A DNA stretch of 64,000 nt from Williamsia muralis (lineage in GTDB: Bacteria > Actinomycetota > Actinomycetes > Mycobacteriales > Mycobacteriaceae), in contig NZ_PEBD01000008.1 in assembly GCF_002735905.1 (NCBI RefSeq), positions 310,001 through 374,000 of the forward strand, given 5' to 3'. Both the position numbers and the translations under genes were made by a program. Positions 9,751-17,888 of this stretch are shown here, one piece after another (position 1 is the first letter of the stretch; each line of letters starts with the position of its first letter). The notes under the pieces are model-generated. The model was not told the DNA's origin and did not search any database. It was given only the letters and a program-made list of their open reading frames with translations.

Positions 9751-9917
9751 CCCTTGCCTCGGCCCGCCAGTAGGGCAGTTCACGCTTGACGCCCATTGAT
9801 TGCGGCAGTTTCAGTCAGACTGTAACTGAGGACGCTCGCCTGTCAACCGTCTGATCGGCGCCTCATTCCCGACCGCACCAACCCCCACGGTGGTCTACTG
9901 TTGGCCGGAATCGACGA

Positions 9918-10409
9918 GTGAGGAATGCCAACGTGCCGGAGGACGATCGCGGTGCCGAGGTGGTTCCGACGAGCGCCGAGGATGGCATCGCGCCGTCGAG
10001 CGCAGCCTTCGTCCTGATTGCCCTGGGCAACCGGATGCGCGCGCGGGTGGAGTCCCGCATGGCGACCGAAGGTATTGCCATTCGCCACTTGTCAGCTCTG
10101 GGGCACCTGTCGCGAAGGCCAGGGATCTCCTACAGCGAGCTCGCACGCCGTGCGTCTGTGACCCCACAGAGCATGCAGGCTACGTTGAACAAGCTGGAGG
10201 CGATCGGCGCCGTGGAGAGGACGACGAGTGGCGGAAGAGGCCGCACAGCAACACTCTTCGTGACGGAGGAAGGCAAAAGACTACTGGCCGTGGGCTACTC
10301 GTCGTACGCAGAGTTGGATGCCCTGCTCACAGAGCATCTCGACATGGAGACGTTGAACGACATGATGTTGCCGTTCATGAAACTCCTGCGGACTCTCGAC
10401 TCCGACTGA
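9918..10409 (+). CDS. MarR family transcriptional regulator
   Basis: 163 aa. Winged-helix features are clear: HLSALGHLSRRPGISYSELARR, VTPQSMQATLNKLEAIGAVERT and the wing GGRGRTATLFVTEEG. GTG 9918 is the best start, with GTG 9933 possible. It probably represses itself or the divergent membrane protein gene; no clear dyad was identified. Confidence 0.82.
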   Translation: MRNANVPEDDRGAEVVPTSAEDGIAPSSAAFVLIALGNRMRARVESRMATEGIAIRHLSALGHLSRRPGISYSELARRASVTPQSMQATLNKLEAIGAVERTTSGGRGRTATLFVTEEGKRLLAVGYSSYAELDALLTEHLDMETLNDMMLPFMKLLRTLDSD

Positions 10410-10433
10410 CGTTGACCGCGAGCATCTCCGCCT

Positions 10434-10484
10434 TGTCGGGTATCAGGAGTTGTCGGGTATCAGGAGTTGTCGGGTATCAGGAGT
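10434..10484. repeat. Three tandem copies of a 17-bp unit
   Basis: The unit tgtcgggtatcaggagt occurs three times without interruption (10434-10450, 10451-10467, 10468-10484). On the minus strand the TGA stop of the 81-aa gene lies inside the third copy. It sits between two convergent genes. Confidence 0.95.
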
Positions 10485-10722
10485 TGGTGGCGTACGCGAC
10501 AGCGGAACCCGTCGGCGGCACCCGAACTGCGCGCCCGGCCGAGGACATCGCCGCGGTGTGGATCTCGATGGTCCCGTCGGCGCGCTGGAGAAGCGTGGTC
10601 ACCGTGCCGTCGTCGCCGACCAACTCGATACTCCTGACGCCTGCCTCCGCATCGCCCCGACTCCTCATCGAGTCACCTGAGAATCGTGCCTCATCACCGA
10701 CTGTTCGCACGCTGCTTGCCAT
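10477..10722 (-). CDS. Small hypothetical protein
   Basis: 81 aa from ATG 10722, with a GAAGG ribosome-binding site 7-8 nt upstream. No family recognised. The middle (IELVGDDGTVTTLLQRADGT) looks like two beta strands around a turn. It lies 86 nt downstream of the epoxide-hydrolase-like gene and may be the last gene of the KstR-controlled unit. Its stop codon is in the 17-bp repeat, so the C-terminus may have changed when the repeat expanded. Confidence 0.5.
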   Translation of the reverse strand: MASSVRTVGDEARFSGDSMRSRGDAEAGVRSIELVGDDGTVTTLLQRADGTIEIHTAAMSSAGRAVRVPPTGSAVAYATNS

Positions 10723-10808
10723 GTCCGCCGCCTTCTCCGAATGTGTACATGGGAAGTTCGTCGCCGACGATGCGGCGGATTGGTTCACACTGCACCTCGA
10801 GAACCTCC

Positions 10809-11801
10809 TCAGGTGCAGCTGATAGCCGGAACACCGTCTTGCACCGACCTCGCGAAGCCGATCAACGCCGAGGTCACCTCATCGGGCCGCTCCATCTGGA
10901 GGAAGTGTCCGGCCCCCTCGAAGGTGCGGACGGTCTGAAGCCTCGGCATCGTCTCGCGCATCCGCCCGATGGCTTTGCGGCCTGCCATCGTGATCACCGG
11001 GTCCTCGCCGCCGGCGAGAAAACAGGCCGGGACGTCGATCACACGACCGTCGACGGCTCTCTCCCAGTTGAGGTCCGCGGCGCGGTACCAGTTCAGACCA
11101 CCGGTGAATCCGGTTCTGCGGAAGGCGGTTTCGTACTCGTCGAGGTCCCCTTCCGTCAACCACGACCACGGCAGTTGCGGTGCTGCGGGCAGTACATCGA
11201 GGTACCCCAGTCGGCGGCCGTCGCGGTGGCTCGGATGTTGCCAGATGTCGAGGTAGCGAAAGTTCCCCGACAAGGCGTGAAAGAGCCGCATGAGGAACTC
11301 GCGCGGTGCCGCGTCCAGTTCGGTCTCGGCGAGATCTGGCCGCATGAAGTACTCGAAATGAAAAAAATGTTGCTGTGCCAGAGCCGAATAGGCGTCGGAC
11401 GGCCTGATCGGCAGCCGGTCCGGGGCGTAAGGCATGGCGAGCAGCACCAGCCCGGCCACCCGGTCGCGATGCTCAAGGGCAATGGTCCATGCGGTCGGGG
11501 CGCCGAAGTCGTGGCCCACAACGATTGCCTGTTGAACCTCGAGGGAGTCGAGCAGCGCGACCACACGATCGGCGACTGCGGAAAAGGTGTACTCGGCAAG
11601 GCCGCCGGGCGAATCGGTGGCCCCGTAGCCGGGCATGTCCGGCGCGATGACACGGAAGCCGGCAGTCACCAGGGGCTCAACCTGGTGACGCCAGCTGTAA
11701 GCGAGCCCAGGAAACCCGTGGAGCAACAGCACGACCGGACCGTGTCCGTCGTCCACGAGGTTCCACGTGAATCCGTCGACCGTCAGCGTGCGGTAAGGCA
11801 C
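10809..11801 (-). CDS. Epoxide-hydrolase-like alpha/beta hydrolase
   Basis: 330 aa, GTG start. HGFPGLAYSWRH (29-40) carries the oxyanion site, VVGHDFGAPTAW holds the nucleophilic Asp (about 97), and GFTGGLNWYR resembles the cap-domain Tyr region of epoxide hydrolases. The charge relay is completed by GGEDPVI and the His of AGHFLQMERP. It starts 4 nt after the ketosteroid isomerase stop and is therefore probably translated with it, which points to a role in steroid-linked metabolism (inference). Confidence 0.82.
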   Translation of the reverse strand: MPYRTLTVDGFTWNLVDDGHGPVVLLLHGFPGLAYSWRHQVEPLVTAGFRVIAPDMPGYGATDSPGGLAEYTFSAVADRVVALLDSLEVQQAIVVGHDFGAPTAWTIALEHRDRVAGLVLLAMPYAPDRLPIRPSDAYSALAQQHFFHFEYFMRPDLAETELDAAPREFLMRLFHALSGNFRYLDIWQHPSHRDGRRLGYLDVLPAAPQLPWSWLTEGDLDEYETAFRRTGFTGGLNWYRAADLNWERAVDGRVIDVPACFLAGGEDPVITMAGRKAIGRMRETMPRLQTVRTFEGAGHFLQMERPDEVTSALIGFARSVQDGVPAISCT

Positions 11802-11804
11802 TGT

Positions 11805-12179
11805 TCAGACCTGCTGGAGGTCTTCCTGGCTCCACACCGCACGCATGCTGGTGATCTTGCAGTTGTCGTCGAAGACCATGATGTCCACGGGCGTGATCTT
11901 GAACGCGGAGCCGCCGGCCTCGGTGATGAGGGTGAACTCGAAGACCGCCGTGTCGCCGGCGATCTTGGACCAATGCAGCTCAGCGGTGGTCTTGTCCATC
12001 GCAGCGATCACGCCATAGAACTCCACGATCGATTCGCGCGTGCTGCGCACGTCGGCGCCGATCGGGTCTTCGACCGTCGCGCCCTCTGCGTACAGATCGG
12101 CGACCTGCTCTGGCTTGCCGTTCGCCACCAGGTCCACGTACGACTCGACGACCTTCTTGATTTCCTCGACACTCGGCAT
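11805..12179 (-). CDS. Steroid Delta-isomerase (ketosteroid isomerase, NTF2 fold)
   Basis: 124 aa from ATG 12179, with GGAG 6 nt upstream. The N-terminal helix EEIKKVVESYVDLVANGKPEQVADLYAEGATVEDPIG (read in parts) includes the family pattern around a catalytic Tyr and ends with the V(E/D)DP motif. The C-terminal sheet (KITPVDIMVFDDNCKI) also fits. KSI moves the steroid double bond from Delta5 to Delta4. Only 17 nt separate the start from an 18-bp palindrome matching the KstR operator, so regulation by cholesterol catabolites is likely. Confidence 0.82.
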   Translation of the reverse strand: MPSVEEIKKVVESYVDLVANGKPEQVADLYAEGATVEDPIGADVRSTRESIVEFYGVIAAMDKTTAELHWSKIAGDTAVFEFTLITEAGGSAFKITPVDIMVFDDNCKITSMRAVWSQEDLQQV

Positions 12180-12196
12180 GTGCATCTCCCTCATCG

Positions 12197-12214
12197 ACTA
12201 GAACATGTTCTAGT
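12197..12214. promoter_or_regulatory. KstR-type operator (perfect 18-bp palindrome)
   Basis: ACTAGAACATGTTCTAGT is perfectly symmetrical and contains TAGAACATGTTCTA, an exact match to the published KstR consensus TnnAACnnGTTnnA. It lies directly upstream of the ketosteroid isomerase gene. KstR is the TetR-type repressor of actinobacterial cholesterol catabolism. Confidence 0.85.
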
Positions 12215-12308
12215 TCGAGGACGTTACCCGTGATGTCCAGCTGAGTCCCAGAAAAGTTCAAACACAGAAGGGTTCACACGCCGAAAGGTCCGACACCCAC
12301 CAAAGCCA

Positions 12309-12339
12309 GAGGTGCTCACCCGCATTGGGTGAGCACCTC
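12309..12339. terminator. Hairpin terminator downstream of dps
   Basis: A perfect 13-bp stem (GAGGTGCTCACCC at 12309-12321 with its complement at 12327-12339) around a 5-nt loop lies 29 nt beyond the dps stop. No U-tract follows. It separates dps from the KSI operon on the same strand. Confidence 0.75.
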
Positions 12340-12367
12340 GAGATGACTTCGATGTTGTGGTGCGCGG

Positions 12368-12904
12368 TCAGCGACTCTGGTCGGCTGCGCCCTGTTCAGT
12401 GCTTGCGCCGGCATTGGCGAGCTCTCCCGAGGCATTCTCGAGGTGGGCGCGGACGAACCACTGGAACTTCTCGAGTTCAGCGGTCTGGCCGATCAGGATG
12501 TCTTCGGTGACCGGATCGATCTCGCCTGCAACGGCAATGGCCTCGCGCTGCGAGGTGATCACGCCGACGTACACGAGGTCGAGGGCGCCGAGGTGAGCCT
12601 GCACCGTGTCGCGGCCGACCGAGTAGTCGTTCCAGGACCGATCCTCTTCGATCGACTTGGCGGTGCCCTTCGGTGAGCCACCCAGGGTCGCGATGCGCTC
12701 GGCGAGCGTGTCGGCGTAGCCGCGGGCAAGTTCGACCTGCGGGTCGATCATTTCGTGAACGCCGATGAAGTTGGCACCGACGACGTTCCAGTGGATGTGC
12801 TTCAGAGTCAAATGGAGGTCGTTGAACGCGCTGAGACGTTCCTGCAGGACAGAGACCAGTTTCTTTGTGGCGTCATCAGAGAGGCCAGGCGCGGTGAAAG
12901 TCAT
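12368..12904 (-). CDS. dps: Dps-family ferritin-like DNA-protection protein
   Basis: 178 aa from ATG 12904. The ferroxidase region is clear: LHLTLKHIHWNVVGANFIGVHEMID, read in parts, with the conserved His-x7-8-Trp and downstream acidic residues, then ELARGYADTLAERIATLGG. Dps dodecamers oxidise and store iron with peroxide and bind DNA under starvation or oxidative stress. The C-terminal tail is short (ELANAGASTEQGAADQSR). It is a single gene with its own terminator. Confidence 0.9.
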   Translation of the reverse strand: MTFTAPGLSDDATKKLVSVLQERLSAFNDLHLTLKHIHWNVVGANFIGVHEMIDPQVELARGYADTLAERIATLGGSPKGTAKSIEEDRSWNDYSVGRDTVQAHLGALDLVYVGVITSQREAIAVAGEIDPVTEDILIGQTAELEKFQWFVRAHLENASGELANAGASTEQGAADQSR

Positions 12905-13068
12905 GAACGCAGTTTGCCCGGCGCGCCTGGATCTCAAACTCGACCGTGCCGCCGAGACCGAACTGCGACCTTGTCATAACGGTTCGGTAACGGGTGTGCG
13001 TACACCTGGACCTACGGTGTGGTTGGCTTGGTTGATGATCGAACGCAAGTGCTCGACAGTGGCAACCG

Positions 13069-14295
13069 GTGACCTCGACCTCTGAGTCGGACGAGATCTT
13101 CGAGGCACTCGAACTCGCACCGCACTACGCACCCATTCGCCGGCTCGCCGACGATGCGCTGGTCGCTGTGGAACTACAGGTCCGTGGCCGCGGGGACACC
13201 GCACTAAACACCCCTAAATCGCTGCGCCGCGCTGCGCGGATGATGCAGCAGACCGGCGTCGTCGACGGGCGCAAGCTCTCGTTTCTCAACGCTGGCCCGG
13301 CCCAGACCACCTTGCCCATCTTCGCGACCGTTGATCTGCTGTCGTCCGTTCACCTCGCGTTCGCGGCGCCGCCCGCGCACCACCTGCTTCTGTCCGTGGA
13401 CCCGGGCGAGACCTTCCGACGGCCACGCTCGGTCCTGGACGAGGTCGCCGCGGCCCGGGCGGCAGGACGTCTGATCTGCGTGGACCGATTGGGGCTCGAT
13501 GATCGTGCGTTGACGCTGCTGTGGTTGATCGAACCCGACGTGATCTTCACCCCTGCGGAGTTGCTGGCCCGTACCCGCGATCCAGAGATCGCCGGGCTGG
13601 CCCACGCGCTGGCCGCTCACGCCGAACGCACCGGTGCTCTGGTCATCGCAGAAGGTGTCGACACCGAGGGGCTGCGGGTGGCGGCGCAGACGGTCGGAGC
13701 CACCCACGGCATGGGTGCCCTGTTCCCGGCCGTGCACAGCCCGGCGCTTTTCGCCGACGAGCCGGTGGCTGAACTTCCGCGGCGTGACACCGCGTCCGGG
13801 CCCGCAGACGGTGATTCGGCGACCACCCCGTACGCCATCGTCAGTGCGCGTCACGTTCCCCGTCCCGGCGACAAGCGCCTGCTGATCGAGATGAGCAAGG
13901 CCCTGGAGACGCAGGCTGCGGCTGCCGGCCCGGGAACTTTGGTGCTGGGTACTTTTCAAGAGGCTCGCCAGTTCACGCCCACGACGGCACGGCGTTGGCG
14001 TTCCCTCGCCGACAATGCCGGTTTCGCCGGTGTGTACGGCGTCGGCCTGCCGCAGATGCTCGACGGAAACGTCCAGCACGCCCCGCTCGATCCGGATGAT
14101 GACCTCGTCAACGAGTGGACGGTGGTGGTCCTCGGCCCGCACGCCTCGGCACTTCTGTCCGCGCGCGACCGGCACGAACCGGTCCCCGACCTCGATCGCA
14201 CCTTCGACGTGGTCCAGAGTTACAACCGCGACCTCGCAACCCGTGCGGCGCACGCCATCCTCGCCCGATTCACCTCGCCGCGAGCGGCCGACTGA
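13069..14295 (+). CDS. Degenerate EAL domain + DICT sensory domain protein
   Basis: 408 aa, GTG start. Residues 20-215 align with EAL phosphodiesterases, but the signature E-A-L is E-L-Q (VELQVRG, about 34-40), the DDFG loop has become VDRLG (138-142) and the substrate Lys region is FTPAEL. Only VIAEGVDTE (192-200) is well kept. The catalytic residues are therefore missing and the domain is likely a c-di-GMP sensor or structural remnant. Residues about 250-380 form a DICT domain (LLIEMSKALE, PGTLVLGTFQEARQFTP, NEWTVVVLGPH, FDVVQSYNRDL). A DUF2252 gene starts 19 nt downstream. Confidence 0.82.
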   Translation: MTSTSESDEIFEALELAPHYAPIRRLADDALVAVELQVRGRGDTALNTPKSLRRAARMMQQTGVVDGRKLSFLNAGPAQTTLPIFATVDLLSSVHLAFAAPPAHHLLLSVDPGETFRRPRSVLDEVAAARAAGRLICVDRLGLDDRALTLLWLIEPDVIFTPAELLARTRDPEIAGLAHALAAHAERTGALVIAEGVDTEGLRVAAQTVGATHGMGALFPAVHSPALFADEPVAELPRRDTASGPADGDSATTPYAIVSARHVPRPGDKRLLIEMSKALETQAAAAGPGTLVLGTFQEARQFTPTTARRWRSLADNAGFAGVYGVGLPQMLDGNVQHAPLDPDDDLVNEWTVVVLGPHASALLSARDRHEPVPDLDRTFDVVQSYNRDLATRAAHAILARFTSPRAAD

Positions 14296-14314
14296 TTCGA
14301 CGGAGGGCGCCGGC

Positions 14315-15691
14315 ATGGCCAGACAGACGATCGACCTGCGCCGGTATGTGCGCGCAGATGAAGTCCTCGAGCAGGGACGTCGATTGCGCGAGAACCTCGC
14401 ACCCGGTGCACACGCCCACCGCGCCGCAGCCGCGGATCGACCCGGCGTGCTCGAGTACATAGCTGCCAGCAACCAAGGCCGGATTCCCGAACTCATCCCG
14501 CTGCGTATCGGGCGGATGACAGCGTCCCCGTTCTCCTTCTTCCGCGGCGCAGCCGGATTGATGGCGGCCGACCTCGCCGGAACACCCGACAGCGGGCTGG
14601 CTGCACAGTTGTGCGGCGATGCGCATGCCGCCAATTTCGGGTTGTACGGAACCCCCGACGGCAAGATCGTGATGGACATCAACGACTTCGACGAGACCAT
14701 CCCCGGGCCATGGGAGTGGGACCTCAAGCGCCTTTCGGCGAGTTTGGTGCTCGCGGGCCGGCAAGGCGGGGTCTCGGAATCCGGCTGTCGCGACGCGGCG
14801 GAGGACGCCGTCAAGTCGTACCGCAAGACGATGAAGAAGCTCGCCGACGCACCCTTTTTGCGGTCGTGGTCACTGATCCCAGACGTCTCGGTGCTGGATC
14901 AGGTCAAAGCCGACGCTCTGCTGGACAGCTTCGAGGCTGCCGCAGACAAGGCGATGAAGAACACGAGCGAGAAGGTGGTGGCGAAGTGGACACAACAGGT
15001 CGATGACCCCGCCACCGGGATCCGGCGGCACCGGTTCGTCGCCGATCCGCCGAACCTCACTCACGTCGAGGCCGCCACCGCCGATGCGGTCATCGACGGG
15101 TTGGCGGATTACGTCGACACGCTTCGCCAATCGCGGCGGAACCTGATTGCCCGATTCGCGGTGTCCGATGTCGCTTTCCGAATAGTGGGCACCGGCAGCG
15201 TGGGCCTTCGGAACTACGTGGCCTTGCTGCACGGGAATCGTTCGGAAGACCTTGTGATGCAGGTGAAACAGGCAAAGCCGTCGGCGTTGGCGCCCTACGT
15301 TGCAGCCGACACCCCCCGGCACGAGGGCCGGCGCATAGTCAACGGCGCACGGATGGTGCAGGCCGAGACCGACATCCTGCTCGGCTGGACGACGATCAAA
15401 GGGATCCCGTTCATCGTCCGACAGTTCCGCAACCTCAAAGGCGACATCGACCCCACCACCCTCAAGCGCAGTCTGCTCGACGACTACGGGCGCTTGGCGG
15501 GTGGACTGCTGGCGCGCGCACACTCGCGGTCGGTGGACCCGCGCCTGCTGGCCGGCTACTTCGACGGTGGCAAGGCGATCGACAAGGACATCGCGGCGTT
15601 CGCGGTGAACTACGCCGACCAGACCGAACGTGACCACGGTGAACTGGTCGCCGCTGTCGCTGCGGGAACGATTGAGGCACAGCTCGGCTAA
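14315..15691 (+). CDS. DUF2252 family protein
   Basis: 458 aa from ATG 14315, with GGAGGG upstream. Hallmarks are RIGRMTASPFSFFRGAAGLMA, QLCGDAHAANFG and VMDINDFDETIPGPWEWD. The spacing of G-D-x-H-x2-N and D-x-N-D-F-D resembles the catalytic loop and metal site of aminoglycoside-phosphotransferase-like kinases, so a kinase fold is plausible; no substrate is established for the family. Its tight coupling to the EAL-DICT gene suggests a shared pathway. Confidence 0.8.
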   Translation: MARQTIDLRRYVRADEVLEQGRRLRENLAPGAHAHRAAAADRPGVLEYIAASNQGRIPELIPLRIGRMTASPFSFFRGAAGLMAADLAGTPDSGLAAQLCGDAHAANFGLYGTPDGKIVMDINDFDETIPGPWEWDLKRLSASLVLAGRQGGVSESGCRDAAEDAVKSYRKTMKKLADAPFLRSWSLIPDVSVLDQVKADALLDSFEAAADKAMKNTSEKVVAKWTQQVDDPATGIRRHRFVADPPNLTHVEAATADAVIDGLADYVDTLRQSRRNLIARFAVSDVAFRIVGTGSVGLRNYVALLHGNRSEDLVMQVKQAKPSALAPYVAADTPRHEGRRIVNGARMVQAETDILLGWTTIKGIPFIVRQFRNLKGDIDPTTLKRSLLDDYGRLAGGLLARAHSRSVDPRLLAGYFDGGKAIDKDIAAFAVNYADQTERDHGELVAAVAAGTIEAQLG

Positions 15692-15784
15692 CACCACGCG
15701 TATTACTTGACACCGCACCTACATACGGGCTTTGGTCGGAACAGTGTGCAAAATCGACCAGCCGCACCGACGTAGGAGCAGGCC

Positions 15785-16648
15785 ATGACCGAGTACCCAC
15801 CGCGCGAGAACGAACCCAATGTCCCCCTCGGGAAGGGTTCGGGTCAGCCCGAGCCATCGGCCGGGCAGTATCCCCCGCCCGGCGGCCAGAACTATCCGCC
15901 GCCCGGCCAGGGCTATTCGCCTCAGGGCGGCTTCCCGCCACCACCTCCTCCGGTGGATCAGTACTCCGCTCAGGGTGGCTACCCCGGGCCTGCCGGCTTC
16001 GGACCACCGCAACTGTCGGTCGGCTCAGCTCTGAGTTACGGATGGTCCAAATACAAGGCAAATGCTGGTGCCTGGATCGCAATCTGCCTGTTGTCTCTGG
16101 TGGCCAGCTGGTTTGTCCAGTTCGCGTTCTCCGGCTTCGATTTCCAGAACGAGTTGTCCGGTGGTGGGGCCGCGCTCAGTGTGATCGGGACGGTGCTGTC
16201 GTTCATCGTCAGCACGCTGTTCCGTGCCGCGTTCACCAACGGCGCTCTTGCCGAGCTCGACGGTAACCGGCCGTCGATCGGCGCGTTCTTCAACTTCCGC
16301 AATCTCAGCGCGGTGTTCATCATCGCAGTCCTGGTGGGGATAGCGACCGTGGTCGGATTCATCCTGTTGATCATCCCCGGCCTCATAGTCTTGTATTTGA
16401 CCTGGTACGCACTGACTTTCGCGATCGATCGTAATCAGGATGCCTTCACCGCGATCAAGTCGAGCTTCGAGTTGACATCGAAGAACATCGGGTCACTGCT
16501 CCTGTTGGCGCTGGCCTGTTTCGGGCTCAACGTCCTCGGCGCGATCCTGTGCTTGGTCGGCCTGCTGGTGACCATTCCGGTCACGCTCATCGCAAGCACC
16601 TACGCGTATCGCGTGCTCACCGGCGGTCCGGTGTCGCCAGTCGGGTGA
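15785..16648 (+). CDS. Proline/glycine-rich multi-pass membrane protein
   Basis: 287 aa. Residues 1-75 are a low-complexity cytosolic tail with repeated YPPPGGQ/GYSPQGG-like units. The rest has about five membrane segments, including AWIAICLLSLVASWFVQFAF, SVIGTVLSFIVSTLF, AVFIIAVLVGIATVVGFILL and SLLLLALACFGLNVLG. This matches mycobacterial proline- and glycine-rich transmembrane proteins of the DUF975-like type. Function unknown; the tail may bind partners. Confidence 0.75.
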   Translation: MTEYPPRENEPNVPLGKGSGQPEPSAGQYPPPGGQNYPPPGQGYSPQGGFPPPPPPVDQYSAQGGYPGPAGFGPPQLSVGSALSYGWSKYKANAGAWIAICLLSLVASWFVQFAFSGFDFQNELSGGGAALSVIGTVLSFIVSTLFRAAFTNGALAELDGNRPSIGAFFNFRNLSAVFIIAVLVGIATVVGFILLIIPGLIVLYLTWYALTFAIDRNQDAFTAIKSSFELTSKNIGSLLLLALACFGLNVLGAILCLVGLLVTIPVTLIASTYAYRVLTGGPVSPVG

Positions 16649-16670
16649 GTGCACACCCAGAGCGCATTGA

Positions 16671-17078
16671 TCAGGTCGGATGACCTTGCAGCTCAGTGGG
16701 TTCCGGGTCCTCGGCGGGTTCGGGCCGTTGGCCCACATGGATCAGGTTGCCGTCAGGGTCGGTCACGTCCGCGACCCGCTCGCCCCAGGGCATATCGGTG
16801 GGTGGACTGACCACCGCCGCACCCGCAGACACCAGCGCGTCGAACCCGTCCTCACAGCTCTCCGCGTACAGCCACAGCGCTCCCCGACTGGGCGTCTTCG
16901 GTGCGGAGGGGTCTGAACCGATTCCGAAGGACGACTTCCCGACCTGCAGACTCGCATAACCCGCGGGCCCTTCTTCCGGAAACCGGTAGACCAATTGGGC
17001 ATCGCATGCCTGTTGATAGAAGGCGACGAGACGATCGAGGTCGCGGCTGGACAGTATGGGAAACAGCTCGGTGAACAC
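16671..17078 (-). CDS. VOC family protein (glyoxalase-like)
   Basis: 135 aa. One vicinal-oxygen-chelate module pair is visible: LFPILSSRDLDRLVAFYQQACDAQ at the start and VADVTDPDGNLIHVGQ near the end. The His and Glu metal ligands of true glyoxalases are not clearly placed, so it may be a metal-free binding protein. Convergent with the membrane protein gene, divergent from TetR. Confidence 0.72.
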   Translation of the reverse strand: MFTELFPILSSRDLDRLVAFYQQACDAQLVYRFPEEGPAGYASLQVGKSSFGIGSDPSAPKTPSRGALWLYAESCEDGFDALVSAGAAVVSPPTDMPWGERVADVTDPDGNLIHVGQRPEPAEDPEPTELQGHPT

Positions 17079-17204
17079 GATTGAAGCCTCCTCGCAGCCC
17101 TGACATCGGTGTTGTCGCCCAGACTAGCCGCGTATCCGATTGCTTCTCAGCCTGTTTCGATTCCGGGAGCCGGGTCCGGCAGATTCGTGCAGCGTGGGGC
17201 GATA

Positions 17205-17762
17205 ATGTCGGATATGCGGTCGCGGCACAAGATCCTCGAAGCCACTCGTGCGCTCATCGCCGAGCAAGGGTTCGATGGCGTCAACATCGCCGCTGCCGCA
17301 CATGCCGCGGGGGTGTCACGCCAGACGGTCTACTCCATCTTCGGGTCACGCGAGGAACTGGTGTCTTCGGCGATCGCCGATCTCACCGTCCACGTGCTGG
17401 GAGACATCCACGCACGCGTGGACATGATCGACACCTCGATCGCCTATGTCGTCGAACTCATCGTGGCCGGACGGTCTGCGGTACGCGCTGACCCCGTACT
17501 CGCCCTGCTGCTACGAGCGCAGCAGGGCAACCCTGTGTTCGACACCGGCATGATGGCGCGAGCGAAACCGGTTGCCCGCGAGTTTCTCTCGCCGCTGGCA
17601 GCCCGAGATTCCCACGTCGCGGAGAACCTCGACCACATCGTAGAGATCGCCTTGCGCCTCGGGTTGTCGGTGGTGCTGTTCGACAGCGACGCCGTCCACT
17701 CCGACGATGATCTACGCCGATTCCTCACCCTGTGGCTCCGTCCTGCGCTGGAGCCCACTTGA
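17205..17762 (+). CDS. TetR family regulator, probable repressor of the cholesterol oxidase gene
   Basis: 185 aa from ATG 17205. The helix-turn-helix lies near residues 22-48: VNIAAAAHAAGVSRQTVYSIF, then GSREELV. The C-terminal domain is helical. It directly precedes the cholesterol oxidase gene on the same strand, and a ctag...ctag dyad overlaps a promoter between them, so autoregulation or control of the oxidase is plausible. Confidence 0.82.
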   Translation: MSDMRSRHKILEATRALIAEQGFDGVNIAAAAHAAGVSRQTVYSIFGSREELVSSAIADLTVHVLGDIHARVDMIDTSIAYVVELIVAGRSAVRADPVLALLLRAQQGNPVFDTGMMARAKPVAREFLSPLAARDSHVAENLDHIVEIALRLGLSVVLFDSDAVHSDDDLRRFLTLWLRPALEPT

Positions 17763-17779
17763 TGGCCCGAATGTAATTC

Positions 17780-17809
17780 TTGACACATTGGCTAGTGACT
17801 GTCTAGTTT
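17780..17809 (+). promoter_or_regulatory. Candidate promoter and TetR operator upstream of cholesterol oxidase
   Basis: A -35-like TTGACA at 17780-17785 is followed after 17-18 nt by a -10-like TCTAGT/TAGTTT. The imperfect dyad ctag-tgactgt-ctag (17792-17806) overlaps the spacer and -10, as expected for a repressor site. Confidence 0.45.
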
Positions 17810-17888
17810 TGACCACGCCTGCAGAACGGTCACCACTCGCGTCGGCCAGGGCATTCGGGGTTTGTCCAGTTCGTGATTCGGGGGATCT

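Noticed and set aside
10686-12233. 515-codon open frame on the plus strand
   Set aside because: It is antisense to the KSI and epoxide-hydrolase-like genes, crosses the KstR palindrome and has no domain.
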